NCBI GenBank assembly: GCA_007132685.1
Contig: SLOC01000031.1
Location: forward strand, 1 to 5,384
Direction: 5' to 3'
DNA length: 5,384 nt
From: Candidatus Saccharimonadota bacterium
Lineage (GTDB): Bacteria; Patescibacteriota; Saccharimonadia; Saccharimonadales; SLHW01
Shown piece after piece: positions 1 through 5,211 of the stretch. The notes beneath the pieces were generated by a model. It had not been told where the DNA came from. It was given only the letters and a program-made list of their open reading frames with translations, and searched no databases. The stretch's first letter is position 1; each line of letters begins with the position of its first letter. Both the position numbers and the translations under genes were made by a program.

Positions 1-1
1 C

Positions 2-454
2 ACCGCCTATCTCTATCGTAGTACCGACGGTGGCAGTAGCTGGAGCCAAGTCGAAGCGGTTAGCACTGGTGGCACTATCCAAACCGACCACCTCCTCCAG
101 TCCAGCAGTGGCAATCTCTTCTGGTCCTTCGGGACTGGTTGGCCTCACGACACCGCCTACCTTTACCGTAGCACTGACGGTGGTGCCAATTGGAGCCAAG
201 TCGAAGCGGTCACTGCTGGTGACAGTATCACAACCGACCACCTCCTTCAGTCCACCAGCGGTGACCTCTTCTGGTCATTTGGCTCTCAAGATAATACCGC
301 CTACCTCTACCGTAGCACTGACGGTGGTGCCAATTGGAGCCAAGTCGAAGCGGTTAGCACTGGTGGCACTATCCGCACCGACCACCTCCTTCAGTCCACC
401 AGCGGTGACCTCTTCTGGTCATTTGGGTCTAATAACAACACCGCCTACCTATGG
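2..454 (+). repeat. Tandem in-frame Asp-box repeats (50, 48, 48 codons plus a stub)
   Basis: Units occupy 2-151, 152-295 and 296-439, each opening with TAYLYRSTDGG; a five-codon stub (TAYLW) follows at 440-454. Units share SQVEAV, TDHLLQS and LFWSFG blocks. Nucleotide similarity is very high, for example the identical stretch from the Arg codon through the GAAGCGGT in units 2 and 3, so the duplication is recent or homogenised. The array probably extends upstream of the window. Confidence 0.9.
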
Positions 455-1297
455 AGCCCTGGCACCGACCCCGCACCAGTTGTTTCGGCTATCAATGGTG
501 ACAGCATTATTTTTGATATGTTAAATGTTATCAACCAAGACGTGCAGGGGACGTTCTATGCGCGGATTTATACATACGAAGATCCGGCTCATGCCCTCGG
601 CTACACATTGGAAGACCCGTGGGCAGAAGGTGACGTGGTCGATGCTGGTGGCGTAGCCCTGTCTACGGCCGACACCATAGATATTCGCTTCATGGTGCCC
701 GAGCGGCTGACGTTTTGTGTATTTACCAATGAGTTAAGTGGTCCAGGCGACTTTTCTACTTGTGACGGCACTTCGGCTACTCCAGTCAGTCTAGGTGATG
801 ACCCAGGGTTCTTGAGTCCTGACGAGCCATCTATTAGCAAGGATGCCAAATACAACATCGCTACCAATGCTCCACATGGTGCAATGGTGCGCATTCGCGG
901 CAGTACGCTCAATTCTGGTTCGTTTAGTATCGACGCGATTGGCGATCAGTCACCAGGTGACGGCGTCGCTACCAGCAGCAGTCCTGGCACTGAACAGTTT
1001 GGCCTGTGTACCTATCAGCATACCGACAGCGTGGACGATGGTATACTTCCGCTTGCTCCGTATAACCACACTAACTGCGAAGGCACTACCGACGGGCAAG
1101 GTGCGGGTAATGATAACGGCGCATTGTTTGCCTTTCATGAGGCAGAGATAGATAGCATTTACGGGCACCCGATTGCCCAAAAAGACCACGGGGACTGGTC
1201 AACCGGTATCATCGTCTTTCTCGCCAACATCACCGTGTTTACCGAGCCGGGGGTCTATACCACGACGTTTGACGTGGTGGCGACAGGGCAGTACTAA
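2..1297 (+). CDS. Asp-box repeat surface/secreted protein, 5' partial
   Basis: The frame is open from base 2 to the TAA at 1295-1297 (431 residues) and has no start in the window, so the N-terminus and any signal peptide lie upstream; the ATG at 518 is internal. Residues 1-146 are three tandem repeats, each with an Asp-box (STDGGSSW or STDGGANW at 7-14, 57-64, 105-112), the S/T-x-D-x-G-x-x-W motif of BNR/sialidase-type beta-propellers. A fourth repeat stops after TAYLW. Residues from about 165 to 431 form a Ser/Thr/Gly/Asp-rich, apparently beta-rich module with four Cys (239, 254, 336, 359) that could form disulfides, and it ends in an aromatic residue (ATGQY). I recall similar C-termini (SSPGTEQFG, TEPGVYTTT-like motifs) in CPR surface proteins; this is recollection, not a search. 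Probable role is extracellular binding or adhesion. Enzymatic sialidase activity is not supported, since Asp-boxes are structural. Confidence 0.85.
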   Translation, partial: TAYLYRSTDGGSSWSQVEAVSTGGTIQTDHLLQSSSGNLFWSFGTGWPHDTAYLYRSTDGGANWSQVEAVTAGDSITTDHLLQSTSGDLFWSFGSQDNTAYLYRSTDGGANWSQVEAVSTGGTIRTDHLLQSTSGDLFWSFGSNNNTAYLWSPGTDPAPVVSAINGDSIIFDMLNVINQDVQGTFYARIYTYEDPAHALGYTLEDPWAEGDVVDAGGVALSTADTIDIRFMVPERLTFCVFTNELSGPGDFSTCDGTSATPVSLGDDPGFLSPDEPSISKDAKYNIATNAPHGAMVRIRGSTLNSGSFSIDAIGDQSPGDGVATSSSPGTEQFGLCTYQHTDSVDDGILPLAPYNHTNCEGTTDGQGAGNDNGALFAFHEAEIDSIYGHPIAQKDHGDWSTGIIVFLANITVFTEPGVYTTTFDVVATGQY

Positions 1298-1341
1298 AAC
1301 TAGCAACTGGAAATTAGAAATTAGGAAATAGTAGCTAGTTT
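1297..1341. other. Inverted repeat just after the surface-protein stop
   Basis: AAACTAGC at 1297-1304 is perfectly complementary to GCTAGTTT at 1334-1341, giving an 8-bp stem with a 29-base A-rich loop. It overlaps the last base of the stop codon. It could be a weak terminator or mRNA-end structure, but the long loop and lack of a strong T-run make this uncertain. It lies within a degenerate heptad region, so it may be incidental. Confidence 0.35.
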
Positions 1342-1416
1342 CGAGCTGAAAGTCTATAAAGTTTGTAAAGTTGAAAACTGATAAAGATATCTGATAATTG
1401 ATACTTGATAAAACAC
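1305..1416. repeat. Degenerate heptanucleotide repeat tract
   Basis: Written in rows of seven from 1305, the tract gives 16 rows with clearly related groups: AACTGGA, AATTAGA, AATTAGG, AAATAGT at the start; AAGTTGA and AAACTGA in the middle; ATCTGAT, AATTGAT, ACTTGAT near the end. Several rows in between are degraded. It is A/T-rich, non-coding and lies between the surface-protein stop and the terminator hairpin. Short 7-base intergenic repeats of this style are known from cyanobacteria and, in my recollection, occur in CPR genomes. Confidence 0.55.
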
Positions 1417-1446
1417 ATCAAAAAGTATAACAAAAACGCTATAAGC

Positions 1447-1480
1447 TAAACGCACCAGTCGAGTGGTGCGTTTATGTGTC
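1447..1480 (+). terminator. Probable intrinsic terminator hairpin
   Basis: TAAACGCACCA at 1447-1457 pairs perfectly with TGGTGCGTTTA at 1464-1474 (11 bp, GC-rich core, 6-base loop GTCGAG). The right arm ends in TTTA followed by TGTGTC, so the U-tract is short and interrupted. It lies 150 bases after the upstream stop and before the next promoter, a sensible place to end the surface-protein transcript. A-rich sequence on the left side means it could also act on the minus strand, although no minus-strand gene is seen nearby. Confidence 0.65.
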
Positions 1481-1481
1481 A

Positions 1482-1516
1482 GCCCTATAACCTAGAACCA
1501 AAAACCTCTAACCTAT
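1482..1516. repeat. Second heptad repeat block, consensus AACCTAN
   Basis: Five consecutive seven-base units can be read: GCCCTAT, AACCTAG, AACCAAA, AACCTCT and AACCTAT (1482, 1489, 1496, 1503 and 1510 are the starts). The AACC core is kept in four of five units. The block is immediately downstream of the terminator hairpin and upstream of the promoter, and uses a different consensus from the 1305-1416 tract. No function can be assigned. Confidence 0.6.
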
Positions 1517-1534
1517 TTTTTAGGGTATTTCAGA

Positions 1535-1563
1535 TTGCAAACAAAGCACAAGTGTGATATAAT
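1535..1563 (+). promoter_or_regulatory. Strong sigma70-type promoter with extended -10
   Basis: TTGCAA at 1535-1540 and a perfect TATAAT at 1558-1563 are separated by exactly 17 bases. A TG at 1555-1556 gives an extended -10 (TGATATAAT). Transcription would be expected to begin about seven bases after the -10, near 1570-1571, which is the ATG of the next gene. It is the best promoter in the window and follows the terminator hairpin, so it probably drives the two unrecognised genes downstream. Confidence 0.8.
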
Positions 1564-1570
1564 ATAGGCT

Positions 1571-1912
1571 ATGGTAAAAGAAATTCCGTCAGATGCATAC
1601 AGGGCAGCAGGATTCGATCTTGGTAGGGGCGTAGACCCCGAAGTAGCTGATGATATTGGTCATCCTGTGCCAAAGCATTTATTGGGCGAAGATGAGCAAG
1701 GTGAACATTCCGGATATCAATTAGAGGATCCGGAGCTAGATGCAGCGTGGCAGGAGAGACACAGCAGAGAACTATCCGTTGCTCCAGAGATGGGTGGATT
1801 AACTATCGCTGAGGCACAACGGAACGCTGCCCGACATGCTGTGCGTCACAAAGAAATTCGTGGCCAGGAACGTCGAGCAGCAAACCGACCAACCGCAGAA
1901 GACGAAAAATAA
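1571..1912 (+). CDS. Unrecognised small charged protein, 113 aa
   Basis: I do not recognise a family. The ATG at 1571 is chosen because it sits seven bases after a perfect TATAAT and no Shine-Dalgarno sequence precedes it, pointing to a leaderless mRNA. Residues 1-65 are acidic with several Pro and Gly and look poorly ordered. Residues 77-106 (from LTIAEAQ to RRAANR) are Ala/Arg/His-rich and likely a basic amphipathic helix, suited to binding nucleic acid or another protein, though this is only a composition argument. There is no Cys, no signal peptide and no membrane segment, so a cytoplasmic location is likely. It ends with TAA and is followed after 52 bases by the next gene in the same direction, so the two are probably cotranscribed. 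Confidence 0.7.
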   Translation: MVKEIPSDAYRAAGFDLGRGVDPEVADDIGHPVPKHLLGEDEQGEHSGYQLEDPELDAAWQERHSRELSVAPEMGGLTIAEAQRNAARHAVRHKEIRGQERRAANRPTAEDEK

Positions 1913-1920
1913 CATACACT

Positions 1921-1943
1921 AGCATCACTACAAGGCTGATGCT
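1921..1943 (+). other. Small hairpin in the intercistronic gap
   Basis: AGCATCA at 1921-1927 pairs with TGATGCT at 1937-1943 (7 bp, 9-base loop). No T-run follows, so it is not a convincing terminator. It sits just ahead of the ribosome binding site at 1952-1957 and could affect mRNA stability or start-site access between the two genes; equally it may be chance. Confidence 0.35.
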
Positions 1944-1951
1944 CGAGTGAT

Positions 1952-1957
1952 AAGAGG
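1952..1957 (+). promoter_or_regulatory. Shine-Dalgarno AAGAGG that decides the start at 1965
   Basis: AAGAGG ends seven bases before the ATG at 1965, a standard spacing. The longer alternative start, GTG at 1947, lies upstream of this site and has no ribosome binding site of its own. This is the only clear Shine-Dalgarno element seen in the window, and it belongs to a gene with no obvious promoter of its own, as expected for the second gene of an operon. Confidence 0.6.
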
Positions 1958-1964
1958 TATACTA

Positions 1965-2777
1965 ATGGTTGATTTTAATCAGGAGGCAATTCCGGGCTTA
2001 GAGCGATTTACTCATCCGCCAACGAGGATGGAGTCGCTCATACGCGACAACAAGCTGATTGCTTTTGGCCGAGTCGTGATGCCATATTTTTTTGGCCTGG
2101 ACGAAGAGTCCTACGCCAATGTGCCGACGTCACATGTTGAAGCAGCTGATCCAAAAAAGCTACTTTTACCGCATTTATTGCCAGCATCTACTCGCGACGC
2201 CGGTGAACATGTCGTCGATCGAGTTGCTTTGCCGAGTGAGGAATATGAGCGGGTAGTACGTAATCCAAAGGCGTTTATCGAAAAGGTGAGTAATACCACC
2301 AGGAAAGCCCGTGAACTCGATGATAACCTAGGGCGCCGCAGCGATACAGTCGACCGATCAGAAGTACATGCGCTGACCTCGAAGTATAGTGCAATGGAGA
2401 AGACACTAAATGGAATAACAGCAGAGAACGGCATTATTGAGCTGCTATCAGATAAGGCACGAATGCCTGGATATGCACATGTACGGGCACAAGACATGTT
2501 ACAGATGGTTACGCACACCTACGATGTGATATTCGGCAGGATGCTCAGAGTTGTCGGTGCTCAAAAGAGGTGGGATAACGAAGCTGCGGAGGCCGCCAAA
2601 AAAGCAATTGACTATCGATTGTTTTTTGACAGCAACAGGCGGGTTGGCCACTGGCAAGAAATGCTATATGTTGCAGAGCAATACGGCAAAGCTCGAGAAC
2701 GATTGTTTCATGACCGAGTAAAAAGAGTCGGTGCTGCGCTTGTTGCCCGTGAAGTAACACTAGAAGAGGTCGAGTAA
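1965..2777 (+). CDS. Unrecognised helical cytoplasmic protein, 270 aa
   Basis: I do not recognise a family. The start is ATG 1965, preceded by AAGAGG at 7-base spacing; using GTG 1947 would add six residues. The N-terminal third includes a hydrophobic, aromatic stretch (LIAFGRVVMPYFFGL, 31-45), too short and mixed for a clear membrane helix. From about residue 90 the chain is rich in charged residues and likely alpha-helical, with possible coiled-coil character around 95-150 and an Ala/Lys/Arg helix at 197-218. It has no Cys, no signal peptide and no catalytic motif that I can name. It ends with TAA 28 bases before the tRNA-dihydrouridine synthase gene, and is probably cotranscribed with the small gene upstream. 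Function unknown. Confidence 0.8.
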   Translation: MVDFNQEAIPGLERFTHPPTRMESLIRDNKLIAFGRVVMPYFFGLDEESYANVPTSHVEAADPKKLLLPHLLPASTRDAGEHVVDRVALPSEEYERVVRNPKAFIEKVSNTTRKARELDDNLGRRSDTVDRSEVHALTSKYSAMEKTLNGITAENGIIELLSDKARMPGYAHVRAQDMLQMVTHTYDVIFGRMLRVVGAQKRWDNEAAEAAKKAIDYRLFFDSNRRVGHWQEMLYVAEQYGKARERLFHDRVKRVGAALVAREVTLEEVE

Positions 2778-2780
2778 CAC

Positions 2781-2789
2781 TGCTACAAT
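2781..2789 (+). promoter_or_regulatory. Candidate extended -10 promoter for the dus gene
   Basis: TGCTACAAT at 2781-2789 is a TGn-extended -10 with five of six TATAAT matches. The expected transcript start is near 2796, giving only about ten leader bases before the ATG at 2806. The -35 position 17 bases upstream (TAGAAG, 2761-2766) is poor, which is tolerable for an extended -10. Read-through from the upstream genes is an alternative. Confidence 0.5.
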
Positions 2790-2805
2790 AAGTTGCTCGA
2801 TAGTT

Positions 2806-3819
2806 ATGCAAAATATTTGGGATGAATTACCAAAGCCGTACTTTGTACTGGCGCCGATGGATGATGTGACCGATACGGTGTTTCGCCGGATTGTGGGCGA
2901 TTGTGCGGCACCGGATGTGTTTTTCACGGAATTCGTGAACGTTGATGGGCTGCAAAGCCCAGGTCGAAAGCGACTACTCAATCGCCTGCAGTTTACACCT
3001 AAAGAAACCCCGCTCATTGCACAAATCTGGGGCAAGACACCAGAGAATTATTATAAAACTGCCAAAGAGCTCGCCGACGGCACCTTCGCCCTCGAATCAA
3101 GCAACCTCGAAGATACGAACTTTGCCGGTATTGACTTGAATTTCGGGTGTCCAGATAAAGCCGTGGTCAAAAACGGCTGCTGCGTCGCGCTCGTCAACGA
3201 CCGCCCATTAGCCCAAGAAATCATCCAGGCCACCAAAGAGGGTGCTGGCGGCAAACTGCCAGTCAGCGTAAAGACTCGGTTGGGCTTTAACGAAGTGGAC
3301 TACAGCTGGCCAGAGTTTTTGCTTGAGCAAGATATTGCCGTGCTGACGATGCATGGGCGGACGCGCAAACAAATGAGCAAAGTCCCAGCAGACTGGGATG
3401 CAATTGGTAAAGTACGTGAGCTGCGCGACAAGCTCGGCGTGGCTACGCATATCGTTGGCAATGGCGACGTGATGACACGCCAACAAGGACTTGAGTTAGC
3501 GACCACACATCAACTCGATGGCATTATGATTGGTCGCGGCATCTTTCAGGACCCGTACGTTTTTGTCAGTGAAAGTCCTTGGCATAAGATGGGAGCACTA
3601 GAGCGGCTTGAGCTATACAAAAAACACGTGGAGCTGTTCGCAGAAACCTGGGGTGACACTGGCCGACACGTTCGCGTGCTCAATAAATTCTGCAAGGTGT
3701 ATATAAACGATTTCCCAAGTGCCAAGCACCTCCGCGAACAGCTAATGAACGCTCAGCACACGGATGAATTATTGCAACTCCTTGAACAGGCCACAAAATA
3801 TGAATTCACCCGAGCATAA
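2806..3819 (+). CDS. dus: tRNA-dihydrouridine synthase (Dus family)
   Basis: FMN-dependent enzyme that uses NADPH to reduce uridine to dihydrouridine in tRNA D-loops. The 337-residue length is normal for the family. The TIM-barrel motifs appear in order: APMDDVTD at 16-23 (FMN site), TEFV at 41-44, AQIWG at 72-76, NFGCP at 112-116 with the expected catalytic Cys115, VKTRLG at 155-160 with the conserved Lys156, MHGRTRKQ at 182-189, GNGD at 218-221 and MIGRGIFQDP at 241-250 (phosphate binding). A helical C-terminal domain of about 75 residues follows. After the catalytic Cys the usual small-residue turn reads NGCCVAL, placing two further Cys at 125-126, which is unusual compared with the common G-x-G-A pattern. 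Which D-loop position it modifies cannot be told from this. No Shine-Dalgarno is visible; a TGn-extended -10 lies just upstream. Its last 20 bases overlap the next gene. Confidence 0.95.
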   Translation: MQNIWDELPKPYFVLAPMDDVTDTVFRRIVGDCAAPDVFFTEFVNVDGLQSPGRKRLLNRLQFTPKETPLIAQIWGKTPENYYKTAKELADGTFALESSNLEDTNFAGIDLNFGCPDKAVVKNGCCVALVNDRPLAQEIIQATKEGAGGKLPVSVKTRLGFNEVDYSWPEFLLEQDIAVLTMHGRTRKQMSKVPADWDAIGKVRELRDKLGVATHIVGNGDVMTRQQGLELATTHQLDGIMIGRGIFQDPYVFVSESPWHKMGALERLELYKKHVELFAETWGDTGRHVRVLNKFCKVYINDFPSAKHLREQLMNAQHTDELLQLLEQATKYEFTRA

Positions 3820-4240
3820 TCCTGAATATAATGAAGGTAATCTTCTGGGGCAGTTCGGCTTCTTTGTGCGTGAATTGGCAGCAAAAAGGGACGCAAAGAT
3901 AGAAACTGGCCACACTGGGTTTCGTATCTCTGTCACAGACGGGCTCTCGATGTATGTCCACACAGGCAATGACGATTTATCAGCTGTACAAAAACTCGAC
4001 TTACTGAGCTCTGATGCATATATCGATATATCAATCTCCGCACACAATACGAGCGGGGAAATACCAGACGGTATCAAGGGTAGGATATATCGAATCGGTG
4101 GGTTCGGTGTTCGAGTTGCGAAAAAAGCAGGAGCACATATTGAACGTCCCGCAGAAGAAGACTTGTCAGAAGAGGTAAGCGATGCCGAAACATTGAGCCT
4201 CGCGACAGCTGTTTCACGAACTATTTTCCGTAAGAAATAA
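3800..4240 (+). CDS. Unrecognised protein overlapping dus, 146 aa
   Basis: I do not recognise a family. ATG 3800 is preferred: it overlaps the dus end by 20 bases, with a weak AGG nine bases upstream (3788-3790), so translation is probably coupled to dus. An upstream in-frame ATG at 3764 would add 12 residues but has no ribosome binding site and a deeper overlap. The body (about 12-110) alternates polar and hydrophobic residues with many Gly (FRISV, SMYVHT, YIDISIS, GRIYRIGGFGVRV), suggesting a small beta-rich fold. The tail, 115-146, is acidic and then ends basic (FRKK). There is no Cys, signal peptide or membrane helix. It may serve in RNA-related work with Dus, but only position suggests that. 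Its stop codon directly abuts the stop of the convergent esterase gene. Confidence 0.75.
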   Translation: MNSPEHNPEYNEGNLLGQFGFFVRELAAKRDAKIETGHTGFRISVTDGLSMYVHTGNDDLSAVQKLDLLSSDAYIDISISAHNTSGEIPDGIKGRIYRIGGFGVRVAKKAGAHIERPAEEDLSEEVSDAETLSLATAVSRTIFRKK

Positions 4241-5131
4241 TTATTCGTCTAAACGTTTGCTCTGCAGAAATTCCCACATATCTTGGGTAGAGTTTGGCAC
4301 ATCGCCTGGCATACTCCAGAGTCGCCACTCCGGCCAGCGGTGTGAGGTAGGGTAAATTCGTTGGACGAGCTTTTGATCGGTGTCATCTGCCCAGGTGTAT
4401 TCAGTGTAGTCGCCCTTTTGGGATGATTGGCGTTCACCTAGACCGTAGTGTTCAGCCCAGGTCGAAGATGTGTCAAAGGCTGGCAAAAAGCTAAAATCAT
4501 TCGTCTGCAAGGGGTGTGCTAACGGAACGTAATTATCCTTGGTGCCATTTATCAGTAGTAGCGGAGCCTGTGCATTGCTGATATCCAGGATATTTTCACT
4601 ATCACCCACGCCGCTCATAACACTGGCACTGGCTGCGAATACTTGTGGTTGCTCATGGAGTAATTTTTGTGCCAATATGCCACCGTTTGAAAACCCAACC
4701 AGATAGATGCGAGAAGTATCTATTTGTTGCTCTCGCTCAATAGCCGTAATCATCTCTAAAATGAATTCGGTGTCGGCGACATTGTTTTGCCAAGCCCAGC
4801 CACAACAAAAAGAACCGTTCCAAGATTGTTGCTTCCCTTGTGGAAGGGCGAGAATTGCATCTTCCTGCTCGGCGAGTAAATGCAAACCAGAATAGGCTGC
4901 GAGCCATTCTGGCCGATCGCGGTAACCATGTAGTCCGATGATGAGTGGCCTCGCGTCTGCTCCATTTGCGTTTACTAGTTTGTAGTTGCGTTTCGCGCCA
5001 TCAACCACTATAGATTCACTACGTGAGAACAGCATACGCCGATCAGCGGGAGTGAGTACAAATAGCAAGACAGCAATAAACGTTACCACCAGCACGAGCA
5101 ACAAAATTAGTAAAACTAGAATAAAACGCAT
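4241..5131 (-). CDS. Membrane-anchored alpha/beta-hydrolase, LpqC/PHB-depolymerase-like esterase
   Basis: The 296-residue product begins with a single hydrophobic helix (MRF then Leu/Val/Ile-rich 4-27), a signal anchor or uncleaved signal, without a lipobox Cys, so the catalytic domain should sit outside the membrane. The hydrolase fold shows HGYRDRPEW (68-76, oxyanion region), LPQGKQQSWN (96-105), CCGWAWQNNVADTEFI (109-124, the counterpart of the CCG-x-A...VDDVxFI block of this family), the nucleophile elbow GFSNGG (Ser148), NGTKDNYVP (Asp199) and SHRWPE (His264). The full catalytic triad is therefore present. The family (COG3509 type) cleaves polyester or feruloyl/acetyl esters; the substrate here is unknown. 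ATG 5131 is chosen because an extended -10 lies nine bases upstream; starting at 5167 would add 12 polar residues before the helix. It is divergent from the tRNA gene and convergent with the previous gene. Confidence 0.88.
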   Translation of the reverse strand: MRFILVLLILLLVLVVTFIAVLLFVLTPADRRMLFSRSESIVVDGAKRNYKLVNANGADARPLIIGLHGYRDRPEWLAAYSGLHLLAEQEDAILALPQGKQQSWNGSFCCGWAWQNNVADTEFILEMITAIEREQQIDTSRIYLVGFSNGGILAQKLLHEQPQVFAASASVMSGVGDSENILDISNAQAPLLLINGTKDNYVPLAHPLQTNDFSFLPAFDTSSTWAEHYGLGERQSSQKGDYTEYTWADDTDQKLVQRIYPTSHRWPEWRLWSMPGDVPNSTQDMWEFLQSKRLDE

Positions 5132-5140
5132 ACCTATAAC

Positions 5141-5149
5141 AGTATGGCA
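5141..5149 (-). promoter_or_regulatory. Candidate extended -10 promoter for the esterase
   Basis: On the minus strand TG-C-CATACT runs from 5149 to 5141, a TGn-extended -10 with four of six matches to TATAAT. The expected start of transcription, about 5134-5135, leaves three or so bases before the ATG at 5131, again almost leaderless. The -35 position (TAATGG, 5169-5164) is weak. It lies inside the longer alternative reading frame, which argues for the shorter start. Confidence 0.45.
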
Positions 5150-5186
5150 TAACCTACGGTGACCCATTACGGTTTTCGTTCTTATC

Positions 5187-5195
5187 TGATAAAAT
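5187..5195 (+). promoter_or_regulatory. Candidate extended -10 promoter for the tRNA gene
   Basis: TGATAAAAT at 5187-5195 is a TGn-extended -10 (five of six to TATAAT) with expected transcription start near 5202, about ten bases before the tRNA 5' end at 5212. The -35 position (TTACGG, 5167-5172, 17-base spacer) matches poorly. Its -35 region overlaps that of the divergent esterase promoter, so the two could compete for polymerase. Confidence 0.55.
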
Positions 5196-5211
5196 AGGGC
5201 AGTCTGACCAC

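Noticed and set aside
2..454. CRISPR array
   Set aside because: Repeats are 144-150 bases, contiguous, in-frame and encode a recognised motif; there are no unique spacers.
30..524. Open frame of 164 codons on the plus strand over the repeats
   Set aside because: It is a shifted frame of the Asp-box repeats. The frame starting at base 2 gives clear Asp-box motifs and continues into the C-terminal module to 1297; the shifted frame gives low-complexity Ser/Pro/Thr repetition and ends in no domain.
518..1297. Gene starting at ATG 518
   Set aside because: The same frame is open all the way upstream to base 2 with repeats belonging to the same protein. ATG 518 has no ribosome binding site and is an internal Met.
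1958..1963. TATACT as a -10 box for the 270-residue gene
   Set aside because: Transcription would begin after the ATG at 1965, and there is no -35 or TG extension. The nearby Shine-Dalgarno site explains the start better.
2111..2518. Minus-strand 135-codon open frame inside the 270-residue gene
   Set aside because: Shadow frame: Ser/Cys-rich, no promoter or ribosome site, and covered by a plus-strand gene with a Shine-Dalgarno start.
3769..4077. Minus-strand 102-codon open frame opposite the small gene after dus
   Set aside because: Shadow of the plus-strand gene, which has the better context (overlap with dus, convergent stop).
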